A model generated the notes under the pieces. It saw only the letters and a list, made by a program, of their open reading frames with translations. It had not been told where the DNA came from and did no database searches. A stretch of 64,000 nt of DNA from Pseudomonas sp. RIT-PI-r (GTDB lineage Bacteria; Pseudomonadota; Gammaproteobacteria; Pseudomonadales; Pseudomonadaceae): contig NZ_LIGE01000023.1 in NCBI RefSeq assembly GCF_001297015.1, positions 1-64,000 of the forward strand, written 5' to 3'. The position numbers and the translations under genes are program-made. How positions within the stretch are numbered: the stretch's first letter is position 1; each line of letters begins with the position of its first letter. Below are positions 35,896 to 43,883 of this stretch, one piece after another.

Positions 35896-37075
35896 CCGGA
35901 CGCGTTCCCAAACCCATGGCCTGACGCGCAAACCAGCGCTTGGCCGGCGGCAACAGGTCGAGACCGAGCAAGCCGATATTACGGCCCAGCGAAACCAGCG
36001 GCTGCGTGCTGCCGAACAGGCGCGTGACCTGATCGGAAAAACCGACGGTAAGGTCCTGATCAAGACGCTGACGCTCGCGATACGCCTGCAACGTGGCGAA
36101 GTCGCCCAGCGGTTTGTCGCTGGCCAGCAGCGCAGCGGCCAAGGCATCGGCGTCACGTAGCGACAGGTTGAAACCCTGCCCCGCTATCGGGTGCAGGCTA
36201 TGCGCGGCATTACCGAGCACGGCCAGATGCGAACGCACTTGTTCTTCGGCCTCGACCAGCGTCAATGGATACAAATGCCGCGCACCAACCTGTTTCAGCG
36301 CGCCGAGGCGGTAACCGAACACGCCCTGCAATTCGCTGAGGAAATCACGCTCGCTCAAGTCAGCCAAACGCTGCGCGTCCATGCCCAAACGGGTCCAGAC
36401 CAAGGCGCAGCGGTTTTCCGGCAGCGGCAACAGCGCCATCGGCCCTTCGTCGGTGAAACGCTCGAAAGCCATGCCGTTGTGCGCTTCGCTCGGGGTGATG
36501 TTGGCGATCAGCGCGCTCTGGTTGTAAGGACGCTGGCGCACGTTGATGCCCAACTGCTCGCGCAATCCGGAGCGACCGCCATCGGCGAGCACTGCAAGGT
36601 CGCATTCGAGGGTGGTTTCATCGTTGAGGGTCAGGCGATAGCCGTCGGGCAACGGTTCCATGCGCGTGACTTCCGCCGGGCAGCGCCAACTGATCACGTC
36701 TTTATCGACGTGCTGCCACAAGCAATGGCCGAGCCAAGCGTTTTCCACCACATAACCGAGCGCCGGCACGCCCTCTTCCATCGCCGACAAACGCGCGGTG
36801 GAGAAGCGGCCACGGTCGGAGACGTGAATCTGTTTGATCGGTTCGGCACGGCGGGAGATTTCCTGCCACACGCCCAACCGTTGATAAATCTGTCGCGAGC
36901 CGAAGGACAGCGCCGACGAACGTGCGTCGTAGCTCGGCTGCCAACTGTCACCGGGGGCGAACGGCTCGATCAGCACGATTTTCCAGCCGCGCGCCTTGGC
37001 CCCGGCCTGCAAGGCCAACGCCAGACTGGCGCCGACCAGACCGCCACCGATGATTGCCAGATTGACTCGACTCAT
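35888..37075 (-). CDS. ubiH: 2-octaprenyl-6-methoxyphenol hydroxylase UbiH
   Basis: A FAD-dependent monooxygenase of 395 residues that hydroxylates the ubiquinone ring at C1. The FAD motif is NLAIIGGGLVGASLALAL (about 4-21), and the second is HLAVLGNAAHSLHPIAGQGFNLSLRD. It is paralogous to the ubiI-like gene two positions on. Its start overlaps the pepP stop (ATGA) and its end overlaps the DUF4442 start. The order pepP-ubiH-ubiI matches E. coli and P. aeruginosa. Confidence 0.92.
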   Translation of the reverse strand: MSRVNLAIIGGGLVGASLALALQAGAKARGWKIVLIEPFAPGDSWQPSYDARSSALSFGSRQIYQRLGVWQEISRRAEPIKQIHVSDRGRFSTARLSAMEEGVPALGYVVENAWLGHCLWQHVDKDVISWRCPAEVTRMEPLPDGYRLTLNDETTLECDLAVLADGGRSGLREQLGINVRQRPYNQSALIANITPSEAHNGMAFERFTDEGPMALLPLPENRCALVWTRLGMDAQRLADLSERDFLSELQGVFGYRLGALKQVGARHLYPLTLVEAEEQVRSHLAVLGNAAHSLHPIAGQGFNLSLRDADALAAALLASDKPLGDFATLQAYRERQRLDQDLTVGFSDQVTRLFGSTQPLVSLGRNIGLLGLDLLPPAKRWFARQAMGLGTRPDA

Positions 37076-38406
37076 GCCGCGTGTGTCCTTGCTTGTGCCA
37101 TCAGCGCTTCGATGTCGGCGACGGTTTTCGGTACGCCGGTGGTGAGGATTTCACAGCCTGTCTTGGTCACCACCACGTCGTCCTCGATACGCACGCCAAT
37201 GCCGCGCCATTTCTTCGCGACGTTTTGATTGTCCGGGGCGATGTAGATGCCCGGCTCCACCGTCAGCGCCATGCCGACTTCCAGCACGCGCCATTCGCCG
37301 CCGACCTTGTACTCGCCGACGTCGTGAACATCCATGCCCAGCCAGTGGCCGGCGCGGTGCATGTAAAAGGCTTTGTAGGCTTCGCTGGCGATCAACTCGT
37401 CGACCTCGCCCTGCAACAAACCGAGTTTCACCAGCCCTGAGGTGATCACCCGGACAGTAGCCTCGTGCGCCTGATTCCAGTGCTTGTTCGGGGCGATTTC
37501 GGCGAACGCGGCTTCTTGCGAGGCCAGCACCAATTCGTAGATCGCTTTCTGCTCAGGCGAAAACTTGCCGTTGACCGGCCAAGTGCGGGTGATGTCGCTG
37601 GCGTAGCAGTCGATTTCGCAACCGGCGTCGATCAGCACCAGATCGCCATCCTTGAGCAGCGCGTCATTCTGCTGGTAATGCAGGATGCAGCTGTTGCGCC
37701 CGGCGGCGACGATCGAACCGTAGGCCGGCATTTTCGCCCCGCCCTTGCGGAATTCGTAATCGAGCTCGGCTTCGAGGCTGTACTCGTAGAGCCCGGCCCG
37801 ACTGGCCTGCATAGCGCGAATATGCGCCTGCGCCGAGATCCGTGCGGCTTCGCGCATCACCTTCACTTCTGCCGCCGATTTATACAGGCGCATGTCGTGC
37901 AGCAGATGATCCAGCGCAACGAATTCGTTCGGCGGCTGGGCACCGAGGTGCGCCTTGGAGCGGATCACGTTGATCCAGTCCATCAGATGCCGGTCGAATT
38001 CGGGGTTGCTGCCCATCGCCGAATACACCCGGTCGCGGCCTTCGATCAGGCCCGGGAGAATGTCGTCGATGTCGGTGATCGGGAAGGCGTCGTCGGCGCC
38101 GAAGTCGCGGATCGCACCCTCTTGTCCTGCGCGCAAGCCGTCCCACAATTCGCGTTCGGCGTTGCGTTCACGGCAGAACAGCACGTATTCACCATGCTCG
38201 CGGCCGGGCATCAAGACGATGACGGCTTGCGGCTCGGGAAACCCGCTGAGGTACTGAAAGTCGCTGTCCTGACGGTAGACGTGCTCGACGTCGCGGTTGC
38301 GTATCGCCACCGCGGCGGCCGGCAGGATCGCGATGCTGTTGGGTTCCATCTGCGCCATCAGGGCCTTGCGGCGACGGCTGTATTCCGCTTTGGGGATATG
38401 GGTCAT
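37072..38406 (-). CDS. pepP: Xaa-Pro aminopeptidase PepP
   Basis: A manganese-dependent M24 peptidase of 444 residues that removes N-terminal residues before proline. Metal ligands: two Asp in LIDAGCEIDCYASDITRTWP, His in MHRAGHWLGMDVHD, Glu in LTVEPGIYI and Glu in GVRIEDDVVVT. An N-terminal creatinase-like domain precedes the catalytic pita-bread domain. It overlaps ubiH by four bases and follows ygfB by 27. Confidence 0.95.
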   Translation of the reverse strand: MTHIPKAEYSRRRKALMAQMEPNSIAILPAAAVAIRNRDVEHVYRQDSDFQYLSGFPEPQAVIVLMPGREHGEYVLFCRERNAERELWDGLRAGQEGAIRDFGADDAFPITDIDDILPGLIEGRDRVYSAMGSNPEFDRHLMDWINVIRSKAHLGAQPPNEFVALDHLLHDMRLYKSAAEVKVMREAARISAQAHIRAMQASRAGLYEYSLEAELDYEFRKGGAKMPAYGSIVAAGRNSCILHYQQNDALLKDGDLVLIDAGCEIDCYASDITRTWPVNGKFSPEQKAIYELVLASQEAAFAEIAPNKHWNQAHEATVRVITSGLVKLGLLQGEVDELIASEAYKAFYMHRAGHWLGMDVHDVGEYKVGGEWRVLEVGMALTVEPGIYIAPDNQNVAKKWRGIGVRIEDDVVVTKTGCEILTTGVPKTVADIEALMAQARTHAA

Positions 38407-38433
38407 GGGCAGATGGCTTTCCCTGGCACGCGA

Positions 38434-38994
38434 TTAATGCAGCGACGGCTTGGCGGCTGGCGGCACGTCGGCTTTCTTGGTTTCCGAGAACAGCAGCAAC
38501 GGCGCGACGCGCAGGTACTCCATGACTTCCATGTAGTCGGTCTCGCCGTCTTCGGATTCCTCGAGGGCGTCTTGCACCTGGGAAATGGCGGCCAGATCCT
38601 GCAACACTTCGGTGGCTTCAGTGCTGAGCATGCTGCTGTCGCGGCAGTTCAGGCCGAAACCGCTGAGGAAGCCCTGGCACCACTCGCCCAGTGCAGCGGC
38701 GCGGTCGGCCAGCGGTGCGTCATCGGTCGGCAGCAGCAGAACGACGGTAACGTCGTCGCCGGTCAGCTCGCCTTTGACCATCTCTTGCAGGCCGATCAGG
38801 GCGTTGCGGACGTTGTCCTGGATATCGCCTTCGAGCAGTTCGGCGGCGTCGATCAACCAGCCTTCGTTATCGAAGCCGGCACCGGCGCAGCTGCGTCCGA
38901 GCAGTACGCCATGCAGTTCGGCAGGCGAGACGTTGTGGCCGCTGGAGGTCAGCAGGGTGGCAAAGGCTTGGTACGGGGAATTCGCAATGGTCAT
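38434..38994 (-). CDS. YgfB/YecA family protein (UPF0149)
   Basis: 186 residues with the family pattern: [22 protein letters not shown] near the start and [14 protein letters not shown] in the middle. It is helical and probably cytoplasmic. In P. aeruginosa the homolog at this place (YgfB) has been tied to control of ampDh3 and beta-lactam resistance; whether that holds here is unknown. It is the first gene of the leftward ubi group and faces the TIGR02449 gene across 130 bp. Confidence 0.88.
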   Translation of the reverse strand: MTIANSPYQAFATLLTSSGHNVSPAELHGVLLGRSCAGAGFDNEGWLIDAAELLEGDIQDNVRNALIGLQEMVKGELTGDDVTVVLLLPTDDAPLADRAAALGEWCQGFLSGFGLNCRDSSMLSTEATEVLQDLAAISQVQDALEESEDGETDYMEVMEYLRVAPLLLFSETKKADVPPAAKPSLH

Positions 38995-39124
38995 GGGCAG
39001 CTAGGCGCCAGACGGCGCTATGTCTAGAATGAAGGCCTTGTATCCTACATCGACAGACTCGCCAAGACTATTAAAGGCTGTCCGCCAGCTATCCCATCAG
39101 ACAGACTCCAACTCAGTGGACACA

Positions 39125-39334
39125 ATGGAAGACACCGACCTGCAAGCGCTGATGGCCAGACTCGAACTGCTGATTGGTCGAGTCGAGCAACTAAAGAGTC
39201 AAAACGCACTCTTACTAGCTCAGGAAAAAACCTGGCGCGAGGAACGCGCTCACCTCATTGAAAAAAACGAAATCGCCCGGCGTAAGGTCGAATCGATGAT
39301 TTCGCGCCTCAAGGCCCTGGAGCAAGACTCATGA
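39125..39334 (+). CDS. Small coiled-coil protein, TIGR02449 family
   Basis: 69 residues from the ATG at 39125; an earlier in-frame ATG would add 35 residues of no family character. Almost the whole chain is a predicted coiled coil (LMARLELLIGRVEQLKSQN, then a second heptad stretch ending ISRLKALEQDS), with leucines at regular spacing. Its stop overlaps the zapA start (ATGA), so the two are coupled. It may work with ZapA at the division ring; that is inferred from size, coiled coil and coupling. Confidence 0.82.
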   Translation: MEDTDLQALMARLELLIGRVEQLKSQNALLLAQEKTWREERAHLIEKNEIARRKVESMISRLKALEQDS

Positions 39335-39648
39335 GTTCAAGCAATAGCGTCACCGTGCAGATCCTCGATAAAGAGTATTCGATCATCTGCCCGCAGGAAG
39401 AACGCAGCAATCTGGTCAGTGCCGCGCGCTACCTGGATGGCAAGATGCGCGAGATCCGCAGCAGCGGCAAAGTCATCGGCGCCGACCGTATCGCCGTGAT
39501 GGCCGCGCTGAACATCACCCACGACCTCTTGCACAAAGAAGAGCGCCCGGACATCCAGGCCAGCGGTTCGACCCGTGAACAGGTGCGCGACTTGCTTGAT
39601 CGTGTCGATCTGGTGCTCGCCGACGATCAGAACACCACCAAGGGCTGA
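39331..39648 (+). CDS. zapA: Cell division protein ZapA
   Basis: 105 residues. ZapA binds FtsZ and helps bundle its filaments at midcell. The opening VTVQILDKEYSIICPQEERS and the middle LDGKMREIRSSGKVIGADRIAV are classical ZapA, and the C-terminal part forms the tetrameric coiled coil. It is followed by the 6S RNA gene, as in most gammaproteobacteria. Confidence 0.93.
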   Translation: MSSSNSVTVQILDKEYSIICPQEERSNLVSAARYLDGKMREIRSSGKVIGADRIAVMAALNITHDLLHKEERPDIQASGSTREQVRDLLDRVDLVLADDQNTTKG

Positions 39649-39679
39649 TTCGACTGGCCGCTTGCGGTATACTCGCGGC

Positions 39680-39857
39680 ACTCCCTGGGGTGCTTGCCAG
39701 TTGACGATGTCCCTGAGCCGATTCGCACTACCCTGGAAGTTGCACGTTGGGCTGGTGTGCATGTCCGCTAGACGGAAAGCCTTAAAGTCTACTGCATCTT
39801 CCACCTTGAACTTTCGGGTTCAAGGGCTAAGTTGACAGCGGTTCATCCGGGGAGCCT
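39680..39857 (+). ncRNA. ssrS: 6S RNA (SsrS)
   Basis: About 178 nt between zapA and the 5-formyltetrahydrofolate cyclo-ligase gene, the conserved place of 6S RNA. The 5' part (CTCCCTGGGGTGCTTGCCAG) and the 3' part ending TTCATCCGGGGAGCC can form the long closing stem, and the middle holds the open bubble that mimics an open promoter. It binds the sigma-70 RNA polymerase holoenzyme and lowers its activity in stationary phase. A TATACT at 39668-39673 fits a -10 box for a start near 39680. Exact ends are estimated. Confidence 0.88.
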
Positions 39858-39863
39858 GATTCG

Positions 39864-39899
39864 AATCCGATGTCGGTGAAAACCGCCATCGGATTTTTT
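39864..39899 (+). terminator. Rho-independent terminator after 6S RNA
   Basis: AATCCGATG pairs with CATCGGATT, followed by T-rich sequence, 37 bases before the next start codon. It may end the 6S transcript or partly attenuate the downstream gene. Confidence 0.8.
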
Positions 39900-39936
39900 A
39901 TGCGTACGTTTTCGTCCAACCTGCCGAAGCCGAACC

Positions 39937-40542
39937 ATGACCGAACCCGCGCTGCTGCCCCGCCCGCAACTCCGCCGCCTGCTGCGCAAGGCACGCCGCG
40001 CACTGAGCAAAAGCGAACAACGCCAGGCCGCCAAAGGCCTGTATCGGCAACTGGCGCAAGACCCGCATTTTCGCCGGGCCAAACATATCTCTCTGTATCT
40101 GCCCACCGACGGTGAAATCGATCCGCGCCTGCTGCTGCGTGAAGCGCAGCGTCGGGGCAAGGCCACCTATCTGCCGGTGCTCAGCGCCTGGCCGCGTACC
40201 AAAATGGTCTTTCAGCGCATCCGCCCCGGCGAGAAACTCCAACCCAACCGCTTCCGGATTCTCGAGCCACGGGCCAATCTGGCGCAGCAACGCAAGGTCT
40301 GGGCGCTGGATCTGGTGTTGTTGCCACTGGTGGGTTTTGACGATGTCGGCGGGCGACTGGGGATGGGCGGCGGTTTCTATGATCGCAGCCTGGCGTATCT
40401 GGCGCGGCGCAAAAGCTGGCGCAAGCCGACGCTGCTGGGTCTGGCCCATGAATGCCAGAAAGTCGAACGCTTGGCGCAGGCAAGCTGGGATGTACCGTTA
40501 CAAGGCACGGTCAGCGACAAGGCGTGGTATTTCGCGGGATAG
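39937..40542 (+). CDS. fau: 5-formyltetrahydrofolate cyclo-ligase
   Basis: Converts 5-formyl-THF to 5,10-methenyl-THF with ATP. 201 residues. Basic N-terminus QLRRLLRKARRALSKSEQ, conserved ISLYLPTDGEIDPRLLL, and the signature LVLLPLVGFDDVGGRLGMGGGFYDR with the phosphate-binding GMGGGFYDR. It follows 6S RNA as in other gammaproteobacteria (E. coli ygfA/fau), where the two are made from one transcript; the hairpin before it may weaken that link here. Confidence 0.92.
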   Translation: MTEPALLPRPQLRRLLRKARRALSKSEQRQAAKGLYRQLAQDPHFRRAKHISLYLPTDGEIDPRLLLREAQRRGKATYLPVLSAWPRTKMVFQRIRPGEKLQPNRFRILEPRANLAQQRKVWALDLVLLPLVGFDDVGGRLGMGGGFYDRSLAYLARRKSWRKPTLLGLAHECQKVERLAQASWDVPLQGTVSDKAWYFAG

Positions 40543-40578
40543 GACGCCGCGCAGAACAGCGGCGTCGAGAATGCAGTT

Positions 40579-40734
40579 TCAGCGCTTGAACGCGGTCGAC
40601 TGTTGCACCTGTTGCGCGATTTCAATCGGCGCGTCGGCCTTGTTCGACCAAAGGCTCTGCGCGTAACCGGTAGTCACGACGCCCAGGCCAAACAAAATTA
40701 CCAAAGTCCATAGTAGATCCGGTTTGCGTTTCAT
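40579..40734 (-). CDS. 51-residue membrane microprotein
   Basis: A short gene below usual size cut-offs. GAGGGGG precedes the ATG by about six bases. The peptide reads MKRKPDLLWTLVILFGLGV..., with one hydrophobic segment (about residues 7-23) after a basic N-terminus, then a polar tail with ALSLWSNKADAP-like sequence (QSLWSNKADAPIEIAQQVQ). This predicts a single-pass inner-membrane protein with its C-terminus outside, or an uncleaved signal anchor. It converges on the cyclo-ligase gene. I do not know its function; the strong ribosome binding site and normal codon use make it a probable real gene. Confidence 0.68.
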   Translation of the reverse strand: MKRKPDLLWTLVILFGLGVVTTGYAQSLWSNKADAPIEIAQQVQQSTAFKR

Positions 40735-40863
40735 CGATTGCCCCCCTCAAGGCACATCATCACGATGACAGCAGCGGTTTCCGTTCGTAGGCCGTGCAGC
40801 AGCGTCAAGCTTTAAAGGCCGGCATTTTGCGACAACGTGAACCTCTGCGCAAACGCTGACGTC

Positions 40864-40878
40864 AACCGACCGTCGGTT
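40864..40878. promoter_or_regulatory. Perfect palindrome at the EVE gene promoter
   Basis: AACCGACCGTCGGTT: seven-base arms around one base, directly before TCATAAAAT, a plausible -10 region, and 54 bases before the EVE gene start. Its form fits operators of TetR-type repressors. The binding protein is unknown. Confidence 0.5.
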
Positions 40879-40931
40879 TGTCATAAAATTGCCCGACAAC
40901 CTGCCCAATGACCGTTTCAGGAGCACACGAC

Positions 40932-41381
40932 ATGGCCTATTGGCTGATGAAATCCGAACCCGACGAACTTTCGATCAAAGGTCTGGAAAAGCTCGGCAAA
41001 GCGCGCTGGGACGGGGTTCGCAACTATCAGGCGCGCAATTTCCTGCGGGCGATGGCGGTGGGCGATGAGTTCTTTTTCTACCATTCCAGCTGCCCGGAGC
41101 CGGGAATTGCCGGGATTGGCAAAATAGTCGAAGCGGCGTACCCGGATCCCACCGCACTGGAGCCGGAGAGTCATTACTTCGATCCCAAGGCTACCCCGGA
41201 GAAAAATGCCTGGAGTGCGATTGACGTTGAACACGTCGAGACGTTTGCGCGGGTGTTGAAGCTGGATTATCTGAAGCAGCAGACGGCGCTGGCGCAGATG
41301 CCGTTAGTGCAGAAGGGGTCGCGGTTGTCGGTGATGCCGGTCACACCCGAGCAGTGGGCGGCGGTGATTGCCCTGCGCTGA
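40932..41381 (+). CDS. EVE-domain protein
   Basis: 149 residues from the ATG at 40932, with CAGGAG upstream. The complete chain is one EVE (PUA-like) domain: MAYWLMKSEPDELSIKGLEK, WDGVRNYQARNFLRAMAVGD, FFYHSSCPEPGIAGIGKIVE and a C-terminal WAAVIALR. EVE domains bind modified bases in DNA or RNA, and some take part in restriction of modified DNA; stand-alone forms like this one are widespread and of uncertain role. A palindrome in its promoter suggests specific control. A REP pair follows. Confidence 0.88.
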   Translation: MAYWLMKSEPDELSIKGLEKLGKARWDGVRNYQARNFLRAMAVGDEFFFYHSSCPEPGIAGIGKIVEAAYPDPTALEPESHYFDPKATPEKNAWSAIDVEHVETFARVLKLDYLKQQTALAQMPLVQKGSRLSVMPVTPEQWAAVIALR

Positions 41382-41386
41382 CGCGC

Positions 41387-41463
41387 AAAAAGATCGCAGC
41401 CTTCGGCAGCTCCTACAGGGAACCGCATTCCAATGTAGGAGCTGCCGAAGGCTGCGATCTTTT
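41387..41463. repeat. REP pair, family B, copy 2, acting as terminator
   Basis: AGATCGCAGCCTTCGGCAGC faces its reverse complement, flanked by an A-run on the left and T-run on the right. It may serve as a bidirectional terminator between the convergent EVE and FliL-like genes. Confidence 0.85.
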
Positions 41464-41474
41464 GACTTTAATGC

Positions 41475-41882
41475 TTATTGAATGATCAGGTTATTGAACA
41501 ACAGATCTTCAACCACCGGTTTGCCGGTCTCGTCATTCATCACTTGCTGGGTCTGCTTCAGCGCTTCCTGACGCAGCTTCTCTTTACCTTCGATGCTGCC
41601 CATCGCCTCGGTGGTCTGCTGCGTGAACAGCGCCACCAGTTGATTGCGGATCAACGGTTCGTTGGCCTTGACCAGTTTGCTCGCCTCTTCGCCGGTCACG
41701 CGCAAGGCCACGTCAGCCTTGTAAACCTTGAGCTTCGGCGTGCCATCGAGCCCGTAATTACCCACGAACGGCGGGCTCAGGGTGATATAGCTCACCTTTG
41801 GCGCTTCACCTTCTTTGGCTTCTTCGGCCAGCGCTGCCACAGGCAGAGACAGGGCCAGCAACAACATGATCCACGCTTTCAC
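41475..41882 (-). CDS. FliL-family exported protein
   Basis: 135 residues from a GTG at 41882 supported by AAGGAG eight bases upstream. A hydrophobic leader (VKAWIMLLLALSLPVAALA) precedes the FliL-like domain with YITLSPPFVGNYG, ADVALRVTGEEASKLVKANEP and IRNQLVALFTQQ. FliL proteins sit at the flagellar basal body and act on stator function. No flagellar gene is nearby, so this is a stand-alone paralog whose leader might be cleaved. The role is unclear. Confidence 0.78.
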   Translation of the reverse strand: MKAWIMLLLALSLPVAALAEEAKEGEAPKVSYITLSPPFVGNYGLDGTPKLKVYKADVALRVTGEEASKLVKANEPLIRNQLVALFTQQTTEAMGSIEGKEKLRQEALKQTQQVMNDETGKPVVEDLLFNNLIIQ

Positions 41883-42032
41883 AATTCGCTCCTTTTCCGG
41901 TTTGCGGCCTAGCATAACGACCCGCCGCGCAAGCACAAGCTTATGGCTGACTATCAGGGCCGGGCATGCTCGTTGACCCGTTGACTGACACACCTACACT
42001 TATCGGCCATCACTCCCAAAGGAATAGCCCTG

Positions 42033-43010
42033 ATGAAAGCCGTGCTGTGCAAAGCCTTCGGCCCTGCCGAATCGCTGGTGCTGGAAGAGGTCGCCAGCCC
42101 CGCCCCGAAGAAGAACGAAATCCTGCTGGACGTGCACGCCGCCGGGGTCAACTTCCCGGACACGCTGATCATCGAGGGCAAGTACCAGTTCAAACCGCCC
42201 TTCCCGTTCTCGCCAGGTGGCGAAGCGGCTGGCGTGGTGCGCGAAGTCGGGGAAAAGGTCAGCCACCTCAAGGTCGGCGACCGCGTCATGGCCCTGACCG
42301 GTTGGGGCAGCTTTGCCGAACAGGTCGCGGTGCCGGGCTATAACGTGCTGCCGATTCCGCCGTCGATGGACTTCAACACTGCCGCCGCCTTCAGCATGAC
42401 CTACGGCACTTCGATGCACGCGCTCAAGCAGCGCGCCAACCTGCAACCGGGCGAAACCTTGCTGGTGCTCGGCGCATCCGGCGGCGTCGGCTTGGCGGCG
42501 GTGGAGATCGGCAAAGCCATGGGCGCCCGCGTGATTGCCGCCGCCAGCAGCGCGGAAAAACTCGCCATAGCCAAAGCTGCCGGCGCCGATGAGCTGATCA
42601 ACTACAGCGAATCGAACCTCAAGGACGAAATCAAACGCCTCACCGACGGCCAGGGTGCCGACGTGATTTACGATCCGGTCGGCGGTGATCTGTTCGACCA
42701 GGCCATCCGCGCCATTGCCTGGAATGGTCGCCTGCTGGTGGTCGGCTTCGCCAGCGGGCGCATCCCGGAACTGCCGGTCAACCTTGCTCTGCTCAAGGGC
42801 GCGGCAGTGCTCGGCGTGTTCTGGGGCTCCTTCGCCCAGCGCCAGCCGCAGGACAACGCGGCGAACTTCCAGCAGTTGTTCGGCTGGTTCGCCGAGGGCA
42901 AGTTGAAACCGCTGGTGTCGCAGGTCTATCCATTGAGCGATGCGGCGCAGGCGATCAATGATCTTGGGCAGCGCAAGGCTGTGGGTAAGGTTGTGGTCCA
43001 GGTTCGCTAA
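42033..43010 (+). CDS. NADPH:quinone oxidoreductase family protein (zinc-free MDR)
   Basis: 325 residues of the medium-chain dehydrogenase fold. An N-terminal GroES-like half (LLDVHAAGVNFPDTLIIEGKY) is followed by a Rossmann half with LLVLGASGGVGLAAVEIGKA and the NADP-site sequence VIAAASSAEKLAIAKAAGAD. The catalytic-zinc cysteines of alcohol dehydrogenases are absent, as in quinone reductases (QOR/Crotonase-reductase type). It stands alone. The electron acceptor is not known. Confidence 0.86.
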   Translation: MKAVLCKAFGPAESLVLEEVASPAPKKNEILLDVHAAGVNFPDTLIIEGKYQFKPPFPFSPGGEAAGVVREVGEKVSHLKVGDRVMALTGWGSFAEQVAVPGYNVLPIPPSMDFNTAAAFSMTYGTSMHALKQRANLQPGETLLVLGASGGVGLAAVEIGKAMGARVIAAASSAEKLAIAKAAGADELINYSESNLKDEIKRLTDGQGADVIYDPVGGDLFDQAIRAIAWNGRLLVVGFASGRIPELPVNLALLKGAAVLGVFWGSFAQRQPQDNAANFQQLFGWFAEGKLKPLVSQVYPLSDAAQAINDLGQRKAVGKVVVQVR

Positions 43011-43028
43011 TCAAAAGACCAAAACGCT

Positions 43029-43661
43029 TCAATTGCCGGGCGACCCCGCAACATCGCCCGGCATCAGTTGCTCCTGCACCTTCTCACTACGCGACTCAAT
43101 CAACTGCCCCTTGTCGTCGAAGTGCAAAACAATCAGCCAGTCATAAACATCCACCGGCCATTTCGGCTGGCCGATCAGTGCCGGGCCGTTGCCGCCGAAT
43201 GCGGCTATGAGTTTGTTGATATGGCCATGGTGCCAGGCGATCAGCACGGTTTTCGCCTGATTGTCCTTGCGTAGCAGGCTGACCAGTTTGTCGACGTCGT
43301 TATTGGCGAATGGCTGTTCGATGGGCAGTTGCAGGCGTTGCGCCAGCGGCATCAGCGTCTGACGGGGACGGATGCTTTGCGCGCTGTCAGCGGTGGCGAT
43401 CAGGCGTTGCGGGGTCAGTGTTTCGTCGCGCAGTTTCAGCGCAGTGAAATAGTCGGCGTAGGCGGCAGCGCGCTGTTGACCTTGGGCATTGAGCTCTCGG
43501 CCCACGTCCGGTTTTTCCGCATGACGGACGATCAGCACGGTGACATTGCGCAGCCCCGATCCGCCAGATCCCTGAGCAAAACTCAGCGCCAGAACCGAAA
43601 CGGTAACGGCGACCACCATCAGCAATCGGGGCAATAACCTGCGAATCATCGGGGCCATCAT
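43029..43661 (-). CDS. Exported histidine phosphatase family protein
   Basis: 210 residues. An N-terminal hydrophobic segment (LLPRLLMVVAVTVSVLALS) acts as signal or anchor. The branch-2-like phosphatase motif is VLIVRHAEKP (catalytic RHxE), and the second active-site histidine is in VLIAWHHGHINKL. The substrate is not evident; related periplasmic proteins act on phosphomonoesters. It converges on the quinone reductase gene with an 18-bp gap. Confidence 0.82.
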   Translation of the reverse strand: MMAPMIRRLLPRLLMVVAVTVSVLALSFAQGSGGSGLRNVTVLIVRHAEKPDVGRELNAQGQQRAAAYADYFTALKLRDETLTPQRLIATADSAQSIRPRQTLMPLAQRLQLPIEQPFANNDVDKLVSLLRKDNQAKTVLIAWHHGHINKLIAAFGGNGPALIGQPKWPVDVYDWLIVLHFDDKGQLIESRSEKVQEQLMPGDVAGSPGN

Positions 43662-43821
43662 TTATCTCTGCGCGATCAGTCGGTGGATTGATCGCGAGTC
43701 TAAGACACAACGCCTCGACCACTACAAAAACGCCGCGTTCTTACAGCTGAGCGACAGGTTCGTAAAAGAACGCGCGACTTCCAACATTTTCCGCTATTTG
43801 CTCGATGCGAACCGGTGCTAT

Positions 43822-43835
43822 TTTCGGTAACGAAA
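43822..43835. promoter_or_regulatory. Candidate GlpR operator upstream of glpT
   Basis: TTTCG-GTAA-CGAAA is a perfect inverted repeat 48 bases before the glpT start codon. DeoR-family repressors such as GlpR bind sites of this TTTCG/CGAAA kind, so GlpR is the natural candidate. Inference from motif and target gene. Confidence 0.5.
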
Positions 43836-43883
43836 CTGTAACATTCGCATCCGCAGTCAAAACAAGAAATCTGGAGCTCTTGA

